Numbered from the stretch's first letter, positions 1 to 9,465 are shown. The stretch: DNA of 64,000 bases from an uncultured Rhizobiaceae group bacterium (GCA_937958815.1 CALGMR010000008.1:62001-126000), one strand, 5' to 3'. Notes: a model not told the origin generated them from the sequence alone. Translations and numbers: made by a program.

Positions 1-661
1 CAGCCCCTGCTTTTGCCGCCACAAGAGACGCCAGACCTGTATATCCAAACAGGTTCAACATGCGGACCGAGCGCCCTTGTTTGCGAGCAGCACGAATGAC
101 CTGATCCATGCTGCGCCAGTGAACGGCTTGTTCCGGAAACACGCCTGTATGTCTGAAGGACGTGAAACGTCCATGATACGGCAAACCGTCAAACGCGAGA
201 GGCCAGGTTTCTGCCAAATCCCCTTTTGGATAATTCCAACGCCCCTGCCCCTCTTCATCCGTATTGCCAGAAAACACAGCATCAGCGTTTTCCCATACAT
301 CGGCGGAGGCAGATGGCAGCCAAATCGCTTGTCCCTCAGGACGTCGTATGACGACGGGGCCATAGCGCTCAAGTTTCTCGCCATTGCCGCTGTCGATCAG
401 CGCATAATCACTGTTCGGTTCTGCACGCAATACCATACCCGTTGTTTCAGGCATACGATCACCGTTGCGCGCAATACGTGGCGGAATTTGTTCCAGCAGT
501 GAAGGCTTTGTGGCTGACCGCTTTTGCGCATCAGCTTGCCCTGCGTTTTTGGTGGTCAATTTTGAATTGACCTTTTCACCAGCACGGCCTGCACCATTTA
601 TTCTGGGCGGTCGTGATTTTCGCGAGTCTTTGCGTGATGATTTGTATGCAGGTTTGGCCAT
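1..661 (-). CDS. SAM-dependent rRNA methyltransferase, RlmI/COG1092-like (3' part beyond window)
   Basis: The minus-strand reading frame is open from an ATG at 661 to the window edge, about 220 codons, so the C-terminal half is missing. The first 60 residues are basic and rich in Lys, Arg and Ser. Later sections contain WRSMDQVIRAARKQ followed by LNLFGYTGLASLVAA, the glycine-bearing SAM-binding motif I of COG1092-type 23S rRNA cytosine methyltransferases. The likely role is methylation of an RNA base; the target cannot be told from the visible half. It is divergent from the CoxG-like gene at 760. The family is seen directly; the exact substrate is inference. Confidence 0.75.
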   Translation of the reverse strand, partial: MAKPAYKSSRKDSRKSRPPRINGAGRAGEKVNSKLTTKNAGQADAQKRSATKPSLLEQIPPRIARNGDRMPETTGMVLRAEPNSDYALIDSGNGEKLERYGPVVIRRPEGQAIWLPSASADVWENADAVFSGNTDEEGQGRWNYPKGDLAETWPLAFDGLPYHGRFTSFRHTGVFPEQAVHWRSMDQVIRAARKQGRSVRMLNLFGYTGLASLVAAKAGA

Positions 662-759
662 ACTATGGCTTTAACCGTTCCAAAGCGCCACGCAAACCCC
701 TTGTTGGCGTCCAATGAGACTGGTAGTCATGAATCAATTGAGAATTGGAGTTTTGCCCC

Positions 760-1203
760 ATGGAAATGAATGGCAGTCACATCATACCCGCTTCGCGTGA
801 AGTCGTTTGGGAGGCGCTGAACAATCCCGATATTTTGCGTGCGTGCATTCCAGGGTGCGAAGAACTTGAAATGTCATCACCTACAGAAATGTCTGCAACG
901 GTGGTTACAAAAATAGGCCCTGTGAAAGCCAAATTCAAAGGCGATGTCACTTTGGAAAATTTGAACCCACCCAACAGCTACACGATAAGTGGTGAAGGCA
1001 AAGGTGGAATCGCTGGTTTTGCAAAAGGCGGAGCCGATGTAATTCTTACAGAAGTTCCCGAAGGAACCAAGCTTGACTATGATGTGGATGCAAAAGTTGG
1101 CGGTAAAATTGCGCAGCTGGGTTCACGGCTCATAGATTCCACAGCGCGCAAGCTTGCCGACCAATTTTTTTCAAATTTCTCTGAGAAGGTGGGATCATCA
1201 TAA
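760..1203 (+). CDS. CoxG-like SRPBCC-fold protein (carbon monoxide dehydrogenase subunit G family)
   Basis: A 147-residue protein starting MEMNGSHIIPASREVVWEAL with the CoxG hallmarks: NPDILRACIPGCEEL near residue 27, then IGPVKAKFKGDV and GIAGFAKGGADV. CoxG proteins bind lipid or quinone-like ligands and are best known for anchoring molybdenum CO dehydrogenase to the membrane, but many family members stand alone. No coxMSL genes are visible here, so a CO-oxidation role is not supported. The ATG at 760 was chosen over a TTG at 745 because GGAG at 747-750 lies 9 nt before it. The next gene encodes a tiny membrane protein that could be co-transcribed. Confidence 0.85.
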   Translation: MEMNGSHIIPASREVVWEALNNPDILRACIPGCEELEMSSPTEMSATVVTKIGPVKAKFKGDVTLENLNPPNSYTISGEGKGGIAGFAKGGADVILTEVPEGTKLDYDVDAKVGGKIAQLGSRLIDSTARKLADQFFSNFSEKVGSS

Positions 1204-1284
1204 TCCACCGCTATTTCGTTGAACCACTTTTCTTGCGCGCCAAAGTAAACTAACGTAACGGAAATTTTGAGAGGATATTCTACA

Positions 1285-1395
1285 ATGGCTACCCAAACCT
1301 ATCGTGAAAATGCTTGGACCTGCTTTTTCTGCGGTCTCGTGATCTGCGCAGTTCTGGCACTAATCGTTTATCTCATTGAAGTCGCCGTTATTTAA
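1285..1395 (+). CDS. Small single-span membrane protein, 36 residues
   Basis: A short frame beginning MATQTYRENAWTCFFCGL and ending IEVAVI. GAGAGGA at 1269-1275 is a good ribosome-binding site 9 nt before the ATG. Residues about 12-33 form one continuous hydrophobic helix with the charged N-terminus on one side, which is typical of small membrane proteins. The family is not recognised. It follows the CoxG-like gene by 81 nt and may share its transcript. Two short inverted repeats lie just downstream. The strong ribosome-binding site and the single-span shape argue for a real gene; function is unknown. Confidence 0.55.
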   Translation: MATQTYRENAWTCFFCGLVICAVLALIVYLIEVAVI

Positions 1396-1414
1396 TCTGG
1401 CGCCAAAAAGCACT

Positions 1415-1462
1415 CATAATGTCGGGTGACATTGTGAGCGAGATGCGTTGGACTAAGTCCAA
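1415..1462. terminator. Two inverted repeats between convergent genes, possible terminator
   Basis: AATGTC and GACATT (1418-1423 and 1428-1433) pair across a 4-base loop, extended outward to 9 bp with one G-U pair. TTGGACT and AGTCCAA (1448-1454 and 1456-1462) form a perfect 15-bp odd palindrome. They lie between the plus-strand small gene and the minus-strand lapA gene, where bidirectional termination would be expected. No T-tract follows either one, so the terminator role is tentative. Confidence 0.35.
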
Positions 1463-1484
1463 CTGACTTCCGTTTAATCGGGAT

Positions 1485-1862
1485 TTAAGAGCTGGCCAGT
1501 GCCGGAAAAACGGATTCTGTTTTCGGGGCTGCTGCATCAACAACCATTTTTTCCAGCTTGTCGGCTTTTTCTTTCTGCTTTTCAGCTTCAAAGCCAAGCT
1601 TGGTCACTTCCACTTTGCGTTCTCTTGCAACTTTCCGATGTTTGCCTTGGGTCAACCAAGTTGCAAAACTGCCGATCACCATCCCGATAATCAGCATAGC
1701 GAACAAAAGCACGAACAATGGTGGTGAAAACAACACAACAGACTGGCCTTCGATACCAGCAACCAGTGAAACATCAACGGGTTGACGGTTGGCCACGGCC
1801 AAAGTGATCACCACAATGCCGACTGGAACCATAATTAGAAGTGCTATGAGTTTTTTGATCAT
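1485..1862 (-). CDS. LapA-domain (DUF1049) inner-membrane protein
   Basis: A 125-residue protein beginning MIKKLIALLIMVPVGIVVI. It has two hydrophobic segments (about residues 5-25 and 42-68) separated by the typical ANRQPVDVSL loop, then a Lys/Glu-rich coiled-coil tail. This is the LapA/YciS architecture; the Escherichia coli relative works with LapB in controlling lipopolysaccharide synthesis. It lies 67 nt downstream of ihfB on the same strand, and sppA-ihfB-lapA is a familiar rhizobial order. The family is clear; its role in this organism is inferred. Confidence 0.85.
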   Translation of the reverse strand: MIKKLIALLIMVPVGIVVITLAVANRQPVDVSLVAGIEGQSVVLFSPPLFVLLFAMLIIGMVIGSFATWLTQGKHRKVARERKVEVTKLGFEAEKQKEKADKLEKMVVDAAAPKTESVFPALASS

Positions 1863-1929
1863 TGTTTTTCCGCAAATTCCAACGCGCTTTTGTATTAATT
1901 ACCTTACCAAAGGTAAGATAATGTCGCAA

Positions 1930-2208
1930 CTATGCGTTTAGACGATCTCTCAAGTCTTTCCCTGTTTTGAAAAATGGAACCCATTTTTCCTCGACTTCAA
2001 CACGATCGCCCGTTCTCGGATTTCGACCAATCCGAGGTGCACGGTGCTTCACAGAAAATGCGCCAAATCCACGCAATTCAACACGGTCGCCTTCAGCCAA
2101 AGCTTCTGTGATTTCCATCAATATAGCATTCACGATGTTTTCCACGTCGCGTTGATACAAGTGTGGGTTTTGGTCAGAAATTATCTGAACCAATTCTGAC
2201 TTAATCAT
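1930..2208 (-). CDS. ihfB: Integration host factor subunit beta
   Basis: A 92-residue DNA-bending protein beginning [19 protein letters not shown]. It contains [22 protein letters not shown], the conserved beta-arm region of IHF/HU proteins including the Arg-Asn-Pro tip that intercalates into DNA. Length and the [16 protein letters not shown] tail fit the beta rather than the alpha subunit. IHF assists transcription, recombination and replication initiation. It is downstream of sppA by about 75 nt and upstream of lapA. Assignment is secure. Confidence 0.97.
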   Translation of the reverse strand: MIKSELVQIISDQNPHLYQRDVENIVNAILMEITEALAEGDRVELRGFGAFSVKHRAPRIGRNPRTGDRVEVEEKWVPFFKTGKDLRDRLNA

Positions 2209-2282
2209 AGGTCTTCCCTCTCACAAATTGTCGGCCCATTGTTCGTTCTCACATGAGTGATAATTGAACTCGACAGTCTTTG

Positions 2283-3248
2283 TTAATTACCGTGCCAAAC
2301 AGACAGCAGCCCGTCAAGAAATAAGCGTTTTGGAAGAATTGCTGGAAGATCGTTCACGTTCAATCCGTCTTCATTGCTTGTGCTGCCGGCAAGCCAGTTC
2401 AAAAACGGTACGCTGGACAGAAAGCCTCGACGTTCTCGTGGTGGCTTCCACTCCAAAACCTTCAGATCCTCACTGAGACCTTTTTCCTTCACCAACCATT
2501 GTTTGGCGACCTCTTCGCCGCCAATTGCATCTATCAGTTTTTCTTTCATACTACGATCGCCTGAATAAATGCGGCCATCAGCAAGTTTCAGCACTTGCGT
2601 TCTGTTAAGCGGACGACGGTCAGTCACAAGATCCACAAACCAATTGTAGCTGTCGTCAATCAGTTCTTTGATCGCGGCCTTTGCTTCTGGTGGCGGGGTG
2701 TGAAACGGCGAAGGCTCGGCCTTCAATGGAGACGATTTTATTTCATCGATGGAGACACCAATTTTATCAAGCAAACCCTTTGCCTGCGGGTATTGGAATA
2801 TAACACCGATCGACCCAACGATCGATGACCGACGTGCAACAATGTGATCAGAGGCAGTTGCAATCATATAACCGGCAGAGGCAGCCAATGTGCCAACACT
2901 TGCAGAAACGGGCTTCTTGTCCGCAATACGGCGAACAGCTTCAAAAATTGCTTCCCCACCCACGGTGGTCCCGCCAGGGGAATCAATTGTTAAAATGAGG
3001 CCTTTTACCTTTTCATCTTTTTCAATATCCGCGAGCAACTTTAGGAGTTTTCGGTCTTCCGTAATCATGCCAGTCACGGCAACGCGGGCAATATGATCGC
3101 CATGACCACCTGTACCTTTGAACGCACCTGCGGATTGCAACACAACCAAAACTGCTATCGCAACTGCGATGAAAGTGCCGATGCGCCAGAATGACAATTT
3201 GCGGCGCAAATGACGCCGATCAAGAACTGTGTCTATGTCGAGTGACAT
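2283..3248 (-). CDS. sppA: Signal peptide peptidase SppA, short (36K-type) form
   Basis: A 321-residue membrane-anchored serine protease. A basic N-terminus is followed by one transmembrane helix near residues 24-44, then the catalytic region with SPGGTTVGGE and the nucleophile-bearing SVGTLAASAGYMIA. The catalytic lysine should be in SSPLKAEPSPF. It degrades signal peptides left in the membrane after secretion. The length matches the single-domain form rather than the duplicated 67K E. coli enzyme. It begins a likely sppA-ihfB-lapA transcript. Confidence 0.93.
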   Translation of the reverse strand: MSLDIDTVLDRRHLRRKLSFWRIGTFIAVAIAVLVVLQSAGAFKGTGGHGDHIARVAVTGMITEDRKLLKLLADIEKDEKVKGLILTIDSPGGTTVGGEAIFEAVRRIADKKPVSASVGTLAASAGYMIATASDHIVARRSSIVGSIGVIFQYPQAKGLLDKIGVSIDEIKSSPLKAEPSPFHTPPPEAKAAIKELIDDSYNWFVDLVTDRRPLNRTQVLKLADGRIYSGDRSMKEKLIDAIGGEEVAKQWLVKEKGLSEDLKVLEWKPPRERRGFLSSVPFLNWLAGSTSNEDGLNVNDLPAILPKRLFLDGLLSVWHGN

Positions 3249-3343
3249 TACGACTCCTATTGGGGAACGATGGTATGTCTTTCAAATACGAAGTGGCGGG
3301 CAAGCTTGCAAGGAGACTTTTTCTGTTCGAACTGCACTGGGCT

Positions 3344-3946
3344 TCAAAATTCGTCATAGGCCTGTACAAACCTTATGATTGTGGTGACCAAAACGATGCA
3401 GGCAAAAATGTAAGCGATCAATGAAAACCATGCCGGGAAAAGACAAAAGAGAGCGAACACAAGGAGTGTTTCGCCAGCTTCAGCCAAACCAAACGAATAG
3501 AGAAACGACTTTGAACCCCGTTGGGTCTCGGTTGCTCCGCGTTTTTCTGACAACAGAGCAAAAGTTAGGAAACTGGCTCCGTTCAAGTAAAAAGCCGCTA
3601 GCAGAACAGAACCAGCCGCCCAGTTTTCTGCGGGGCTGGACCAAATGAATGCCAAAGGCACAATTCCATAAAACGCGAAATCAAGAACGATGTCCAAATA
3701 ACCGCCAAGGTCTGTCTTTCCATTTAAGCGCGCAATGGTGCCATCCAGTCCGTCACACAGGCGCGAGAGCAATATGAGAAAAAGAGCCCAAATATAGGAC
3801 TGGTTATAAATGGTCAATGCCGCAATGACGCCAATGGCAAACCCTAGCCAAGTGACAGCATTTGCGCCAATTCCCAATGAAGCCAATTTTTGAGCAATGG
3901 TTTCCAGAGCAGGGTCAATCGATTTGCGCAAACGAGCGTCAAACAT
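3344..3946 (-). CDS. CDP-alcohol phosphatidyltransferase family protein
   Basis: A 200-residue integral membrane enzyme with about six hydrophobic segments. The catalytic signature of the family is visible as CDGLDGTIARLNGKTDLGGY followed by LDIVLDF (DG-x2-AR-x8-G-x3-D-x3-D). Such enzymes transfer a phosphoalcohol from CDP-diacylglycerol or CDP-alcohol in phospholipid synthesis. The acceptor is not evident. Divergent from apaG with a 92-bp intergenic region. It is a single gene without other lipid genes nearby. Confidence 0.85.
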   Translation of the reverse strand: MFDARLRKSIDPALETIAQKLASLGIGANAVTWLGFAIGVIAALTIYNQSYIWALFLILLSRLCDGLDGTIARLNGKTDLGGYLDIVLDFAFYGIVPLAFIWSSPAENWAAGSVLLAAFYLNGASFLTFALLSEKRGATETQRGSKSFLYSFGLAEAGETLLVFALFCLFPAWFSLIAYIFACIVLVTTIIRFVQAYDEF

Positions 3947-4038
3947 TGCAAATGTCTTTCATTGGATTGGTGAGCGTTTTTGTTTAAAAGAACGATAAAG
4001 CGCGAGCGAGAACAGAACAAGGTACGGGCATTTCTTAA

Positions 4039-4446
4039 ATGACGGACGCTCACACATACAGCGCGACGACCGACGACATAATCGTCAATGTTTCACCGCG
4101 CTATTTGGAAGACCAATCCAAACCCGCAGAAAGCCACTATGTTTGGGCGTATAGTGTTGAAATTATCAACTCGTCCGGCGAGACCATCCAGTTGAAAGAA
4201 AGAAGCTGGATCATCACAGATGCAAATGGTGTGGTGGAAAAAGTTCATGGACCTGGTGTGGTTGGTGAGCAACCCATTTTAAAATCGGGCGACAGCTACC
4301 ATTATTCAAGCGGTTGCCCCCTTTCCACGCCATCGGGAATTATGGTTGGCTCATATTTAATGATTGGCGAAAGAGGCCAATCCATCGATGTTGCTATTCC
4401 GGCATTCTCGTTAGATTTGCCCCATGCTCGGGTCACTGTGAACTGA
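4039..4446 (+). CDS. apaG: ApaG (CorD) beta-sandwich protein
   Basis: A 135-residue protein with the ApaG fold motifs: [21 protein letters not shown] near residue 15, [15 protein letters not shown], and [18 protein letters not shown] with the conserved GPGVVGEQP loop. ApaG is a fibronectin-III-like domain protein linked to divalent metal tolerance and nucleotide binding; its exact role is not settled. Its stop codon overlaps the trkH start as TGATG, so the two are probably translationally coupled. Confidence 0.93.
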   Translation: MTDAHTYSATTDDIIVNVSPRYLEDQSKPAESHYVWAYSVEIINSSGETIQLKERSWIITDANGVVEKVHGPGVVGEQPILKSGDSYHYSSGCPLSTPSGIMVGSYLMIGERGQSIDVAIPAFSLDLPHARVTVN

Positions 4447-5948
4447 TGTCATTGCAAGATCATCAAATGCAAGACTACCGTCCTGTACGCATTCCGGCAT
4501 TGCTGGACATGCGGCCTGTGTTTTTGGTGATTGGATTTTTGTTGATGATGCTTGGATCTGCGATGCTGATACCAACCATTATTGACTATTCAGTAGGAGA
4601 CCCTGAATGGACAGCTTTTGCGTTGTCCAGCCTCGTGACTTTGGGGTTGGGCGCTGCGATGTTCATGGCCACCCGTGGCGGCAACAAGCAATTGTCGACG
4701 AGACAAGCCTTTTTGATGACCGTCATGGTGTGGATTACGCTGTCTGCATTTGGAGCCCTGCCCTTTTATTGGTCCGGGACAGCACCGAGCTATACCGATG
4801 CATTTTTTGAATCAATTTCTGGCTTGACCACCACTGGGGCAACGGTTCTCAGCGGACTGGATAATTTGCCTCCGGGAATTCAAATCTGGCGCGGAATTCT
4901 TCAATGGCTTGGTGGTCTGGGCATTATTGTTATGGCCGTTTCTGTACTGCCCATGCTGCAGATTGGTGGCATGCAATTGTTTAAGACCGAGGCCTTTGAA
5001 ACGCCGGAAAAAATTCTACCGCGGGCCACACAAATTTCTGGTTTCATCACTTTGATTTTTTTGAACCTGACGGGTCTTTGCATGTTGGCCTACTTGTTGG
5101 CTGGAATGAACCTGCTGGATGCGGTGGTGCACGCCATGACAACTGTTGCGACAGGTGGCTTCTCAACGCACGATGCATCACTTGGATATTTCAACAGCGT
5201 CAAAATCGACGTCATTGCCACCGTATTCATGATCATCGGGTCACTTCCGTTTCTTTTATATGTCCAGGCATTGCAAGGACAATTGAAACCACTGTTTAGA
5301 GACAACCAGGTTCAGACATTTCTGATGCTTCTTTCTGCCTTGGTTCTGTTTGCTTGGATTGTGGAAGAAGTCTCCGGCATTCGTGCGGGCACCGACGCGT
5401 TTCGTTTTGCACTGGTGAATGTCACTTCAATTTTGACGGGCACGGGTTACGCCACTACGGCTTATGACGGTTGGGGGCCTGTGGCAGTGGCTTTCTTCTT
5501 TTTCATCATGTTCATTGGCGGTTGTGCGGGATCGACATCATGCGGTATTAAAATATTCCGCTTTCAAGTGCTGTTTCAAAATATTCGTCAACACATTGCA
5601 CGCGTTCTGTATCCCAATGGAGTGTTTACTCAACGCTTCAATGGTCGTCCGATTGAAGATTCTGTCACCGCAGCTGTGATGGGATTTTTCTTTCTTTATA
5701 TACTCACCTTCGCAGTCTCTGCATCTGCTTTGGCGATTGCTGGCGTCGACCCAATCACAGCGCTGTCTGGAGCAGGTACTGCCATTTCCAATGTGGGCCC
5801 TGGGCTCGGTGCCATTATTGGGCCCGCTGGAAATTACCAACCGCTGGGTGATGTCCCAAAATGGATATTGGCCATCACGATGCTGATAGGCCGGCTTGAA
5901 CTGTTTACCGTTTTGGTTTTGCTGTCGCCAAGGTTCTGGCGCGCATAA
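4446..5948 (+). CDS. trkH: TrkH-family potassium uptake channel
   Basis: A 500-residue membrane protein with the repeated membrane-pore-membrane pattern of TrkH/KtrB channels. Selectivity-filter-like sequences are visible in TTTGATVLSGLD, TTVATGGFSTHD, TSILTGTGYATT and TAISNVGPGLG. It takes up K+ and normally needs the cytosolic TrkA gating ring, which is not in this window. The start is the ATG at 4446, overlapping the apaG stop; an earlier in-frame start lies inside apaG and was rejected. It converges with the RND pump gene, ending 5 bp away. Confidence 0.93.
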   Translation: MSLQDHQMQDYRPVRIPALLDMRPVFLVIGFLLMMLGSAMLIPTIIDYSVGDPEWTAFALSSLVTLGLGAAMFMATRGGNKQLSTRQAFLMTVMVWITLSAFGALPFYWSGTAPSYTDAFFESISGLTTTGATVLSGLDNLPPGIQIWRGILQWLGGLGIIVMAVSVLPMLQIGGMQLFKTEAFETPEKILPRATQISGFITLIFLNLTGLCMLAYLLAGMNLLDAVVHAMTTVATGGFSTHDASLGYFNSVKIDVIATVFMIIGSLPFLLYVQALQGQLKPLFRDNQVQTFLMLLSALVLFAWIVEEVSGIRAGTDAFRFALVNVTSILTGTGYATTAYDGWGPVAVAFFFFIMFIGGCAGSTSCGIKIFRFQVLFQNIRQHIARVLYPNGVFTQRFNGRPIEDSVTAAVMGFFFLYILTFAVSASALAIAGVDPITALSGAGTAISNVGPGLGAIIGPAGNYQPLGDVPKWILAITMLIGRLELFTVLVLLSPRFWRA

Positions 5949-5953
5949 GCCGC

Positions 5954-8900
5954 CTATTGAGCAGGTTGAATAGATTTGCCTTTTGATTGTTTGGTTTGGC
6001 GTCTCTGTTCAAAAATGAACCGCAAGGCTGTAGAGAAATCATGACCAATGCCCACAAAAGCTGGGACAAGGAATAAGACCAGCACAGTGGCCGATGCCAA
6101 GCCAAACACCATTGTCGCCGCCATGGGCAACAAAAATTGTGCTTGCAAACTTTTCTCAAACAACAGCGGCACCAACCCGCCGATCGTCGTCAGTGACGTG
6201 AGCAACACTGCACGCAAACGATCACGGCTCGCACCAATTGCAGCTTCGCGAATGGACTCGCCTGCCTCGTAGCGTTCGTCCAAACGACTGACGAGAATAA
6301 TGGAATCGTTGACCAAAATCCCCGCGAGACCAAGCAAACCAATCACAGATAGAATGGTCAATTTCAAGCCAAGCAAATAGTGACCCAGCACAGCTCCCAC
6401 AATGCCAAACGGAATGATCAACATCACCGCGACGGGGCGCCAGTAACTTGCAAAAACCCAAGCCAACACAATGTATATAATCGCCAGCGCGATGATCGCT
6501 CCAATCTGCAGATCTGCAAAAGCATCTCGGCGTTCTTCATCGCGTCCAGAATACCGATACGAGATGCCGTATTTTGAAACGATTTCGGCAAGACCCGACA
6601 CCTCAAGAACCTCTTGAGCCTGTTCAGTGGTGGTGATTTTTGTGTCAATATCTGCTGTTACAGAAACTGTGGCCTTGCCATCGATGCGTTCTATGGCTGC
6701 AAAACCTTGACGCTCGGTGATTTTTACAACTTGGGAAAGTGCAACAAACTGCCCCGCCGGGCTTCGCAATTCGAAATTACGCAAGGCTGCTGCCCCGGTC
6801 TGGTTTGCAATTTTGGAGACCCGTACAGTGATTTCATCATCACCGTCAGCAAAGCGGCGCGGGATGGCACCTTCAAAAGAATTGCGCAGTTGCCTGCCCA
6901 CATTGTCAATCGTGAAACCAAGTGCCGAGCCGCGGGGCGTCAACTGCATTGTGAGCTCAGGCTTCCCGTATGGCAAATCATCCGACACACCCGATACGCC
7001 TTCCACTGTTTGCACCAGTGGAATGATTTCGGTGGCAGCGGCTTTCAAAACGGAAACATCGGGCCCTTGAAGTTGAACATCAATGTCGCGCCCTGGAGGT
7101 CCTCCACGGGATTCAAACAGTGCAACGCGACGCACACCTGCAATTTTTGGGACTGCTCTGCGCCATGCACGAACAATTTCAGGAGTGCGAACCGTCCGCT
7201 CTTCAGAGGTTGTCAGTTGCACTCGGATAGAGGCAACATTGTCCCCTGTTGATCTGCCCGCTTTGCCGAGCGTCGAAAATGCAGCAACGATCAGTTTCTC
7301 ATCTCCGCCCGTGAGCTCTTGTTCAGCATCACCCAAAGCGGCTTCTATTCTTTGCAACACAGAGCGGGCTTTTTCTTCTGGCACACCAGCGTTGAACACC
7401 ACCCGGGCATTGATATTTTCAGCTTCAGCAGACGGGAAGAAGACGAAACCCACACGTCCGCTGCCCATAACGCCCCAAACACCCACAAGGACACAGGCCA
7501 CCGCGAGGGCAATTGTCACATAGCGCCAAGAGTAAGACAGGCTCACCAGAGCATTAAAAGGCTTATCGCGGACCCAGTTGAAACCTTTGTCAAAGTTTCG
7601 ACGAAACGATCCGTCTTGCATTAATTCTTCTTCCGACTTTCCACGTTGACGCCATCTGGTGAACGCTGAAAAAATGGCCTCGACCAAAACGGAAACAACA
7701 TACGCAATCACGGCCAGCGCGCCGATGAAGACGGGCAGTTTGACACCTGCGCGTTGCTCTTGAATGAATGCCACCAGCCCGGAAGCTGAACCGGGCAAGA
7801 TTGGGACTGGCAGATATTTTCGCACAACCGACATCACACCATCGCAGATTTCAACGAACCACAGGCCTTTGCCTGGTTCAGCAACCGACAGTGCAAAAAC
7901 ACCAATTGTCAAAGCGATGATGAACTGTCGCCAATAAGACCAACGTTTTGCTTTTCTTGGCACAAGTGTGTGCGCGAGGTGCCCCGGCAATATAAGGAAA
8001 CACTCCACAAGGCTGGCAATGATCACGGCCATAACCACCAATGGCAGCACACCGATGATTTGTCCGAGAACTCCTTGAATAACCAAAATGGGGGCGAAAG
8101 CAGCAACGGTTGTAATCATCGCCGCAGTCACGGGCACCACCATGCGGCCCGCACCATTTTCAGCGGCCGTGAAGGGTTCGTCACCTTCCGTAAAGCGTGT
8201 AGCGGTGTGTTCTCCCACCACGATGGCATCATCGACAATGATTCCAAGCATCATGATCAAGCCAAATAGCGAAATCATATTTATGGTTTGGCCAGTGACC
8301 CACATGATGCCGATGGTGGCCAGCATGGCGACGGGAATTCCAACAGCGACCCAAAATGCGATACGCGCGTTGAGAAAGACAAACAATATGCCAACAACAA
8401 GCATGAGACCGCCAAGGCCATTTGTCACCAAAAGCAATATCCGTTCGGTGAGCGCGTTGGCGCGCACATCATATTGCTTAAGCACGAGTCCCGCGGGCAA
8501 GGCGCCTTCGATGTCTTTCAGATAATCGGTAAGAATTTTATTGGTGATCAATGTGTCAGCAGATTCCGCCCGTTGAACATCGATTTGAATGGCACGCTGT
8601 CCAGCCATAAATCCCTGGGGTTGGCTGCTGTCAAAAGTGTCTTTGATGGTCGCAATTTCACTCAACCTGACCTTTTCGCCAGTATCAAAAGAACGCACTT
8701 CAATTTGACCCAAGGTTTCAGGCGTTTTTATATCGGCCAGCGTACGCAGTTGCTTTTCGATATTACCTTCCATTTGACCGGACGGCAGATCACGAGAATT
8801 GTTGGCAATAATGTTTGAGACATCACCAATGGTCAGGCCTATTTGACGCAATTCGCGTTCAGGAATTTCCACCTGAAGTTCACGCGCGCGAAGGCCCGTG

Positions 8901-9454
8901 AACGAAATTTTATCAATGCCCCGCTCAATCAGATCATCCCTGATTTTCTTCGCGTAAAAACGCAGTGCCTTTTCCGACACTGGCCCAGTGACTGCAATAC
9001 GTGCAACGCGGTCAAAGAACGCTGCCTGACTGACTTCAGGCTCGTCTGCATCTTCCGGCAGGTTGGTGACCGTTTTAATCGCGGTCTCAACGTCTCGAAC
9101 CGCTTCTTTGATGTCCACGCCATGTTCATATTCAAGGCCGATGGACGCAATGCCTTCGCGCGCCCGCGATGTCACGCGCTTTATCCCATCAAGGTAACGC
9201 AGTTCGGGTTCCATTATTTCCAGAATATTGGATTCCACATCCTCCGCACTGGCACCTGACCACGTCACGGTGACAGTCACCACAGGCACTTCAGTCGTCG
9301 GGAAAAACTGTGTGTTGATGCGTCCCAAAGCAAACACACCAAAAATGATCATCATAATCATGATCAAATTGGCCGCATTGCGGTGGCGCACAAACAGGCG
9401 AACCAACCCAGAAGTAGAGTTTGAAAAAGACTGCTGCGTGGTTGGTTGATCCAT
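5954..9454 (-). CDS. RND-superfamily efflux transporter (AcrB/HAE1 type) with an enlarged central loop
   Basis: A 1166-residue inner-membrane pump. The first transmembrane helix is near residues 30-48, followed by a porter domain, six helices with the RND signature GIIVDDAIVVGEHTATRF (proton-relay acidic residues), a second porter domain from VGFVFFPSAEAENI, and a final helix bundle with LVNDSIILVSRLDERYE. Residues about 500-630, between helices 6 and 7, are roughly 95 residues longer than in AcrB and add two hydrophobic stretches. It lies 11 nt downstream of the adaptor gene, so the two form an operon. Substrate is unknown; no outer-membrane channel gene is adjacent. Confidence 0.93.
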   Translation of the reverse strand: MDQPTTQQSFSNSTSGLVRLFVRHRNAANLIMIMMIIFGVFALGRINTQFFPTTEVPVVTVTVTWSGASAEDVESNILEIMEPELRYLDGIKRVTSRAREGIASIGLEYEHGVDIKEAVRDVETAIKTVTNLPEDADEPEVSQAAFFDRVARIAVTGPVSEKALRFYAKKIRDDLIERGIDKISFTGLRARELQVEIPERELRQIGLTIGDVSNIIANNSRDLPSGQMEGNIEKQLRTLADIKTPETLGQIEVRSFDTGEKVRLSEIATIKDTFDSSQPQGFMAGQRAIQIDVQRAESADTLITNKILTDYLKDIEGALPAGLVLKQYDVRANALTERILLLVTNGLGGLMLVVGILFVFLNARIAFWVAVGIPVAMLATIGIMWVTGQTINMISLFGLIMMLGIIVDDAIVVGEHTATRFTEGDEPFTAAENGAGRMVVPVTAAMITTVAAFAPILVIQGVLGQIIGVLPLVVMAVIIASLVECFLILPGHLAHTLVPRKAKRWSYWRQFIIALTIGVFALSVAEPGKGLWFVEICDGVMSVVRKYLPVPILPGSASGLVAFIQEQRAGVKLPVFIGALAVIAYVVSVLVEAIFSAFTRWRQRGKSEEELMQDGSFRRNFDKGFNWVRDKPFNALVSLSYSWRYVTIALAVACVLVGVWGVMGSGRVGFVFFPSAEAENINARVVFNAGVPEEKARSVLQRIEAALGDAEQELTGGDEKLIVAAFSTLGKAGRSTGDNVASIRVQLTTSEERTVRTPEIVRAWRRAVPKIAGVRRVALFESRGGPPGRDIDVQLQGPDVSVLKAAATEIIPLVQTVEGVSGVSDDLPYGKPELTMQLTPRGSALGFTIDNVGRQLRNSFEGAIPRRFADGDDEITVRVSKIANQTGAAALRNFELRSPAGQFVALSQVVKITERQGFAAIERIDGKATVSVTADIDTKITTTEQAQEVLEVSGLAEIVSKYGISYRYSGRDEERRDAFADLQIGAIIALAIIYIVLAWVFASYWRPVAVMLIIPFGIVGAVLGHYLLGLKLTILSVIGLLGLAGILVNDSIILVSRLDERYEAGESIREAAIGASRDRLRAVLLTSLTTIGGLVPLLFEKSLQAQFLLPMAATMVFGLASATVLVLFLVPAFVGIGHDFSTALRFIFEQRRQTKQSKGKSIQPAQ

Positions 9455-9465
9455 AATCAGATAAC

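Noticed and set aside
4314-4445. Upstream start for trkH inside apaG
   Set aside because: The N-terminal extension would be the out-of-frame reading of apaG; the TGATG overlap at 4446 is the normal coupled start.
6614-7252. Plus-strand open frame of 212 codons opposite the RND pump gene
   Set aside because: It is antisense to a clearly coding region, rich in Cys, Asn and His with no domain or ribosome site; a shadow frame.
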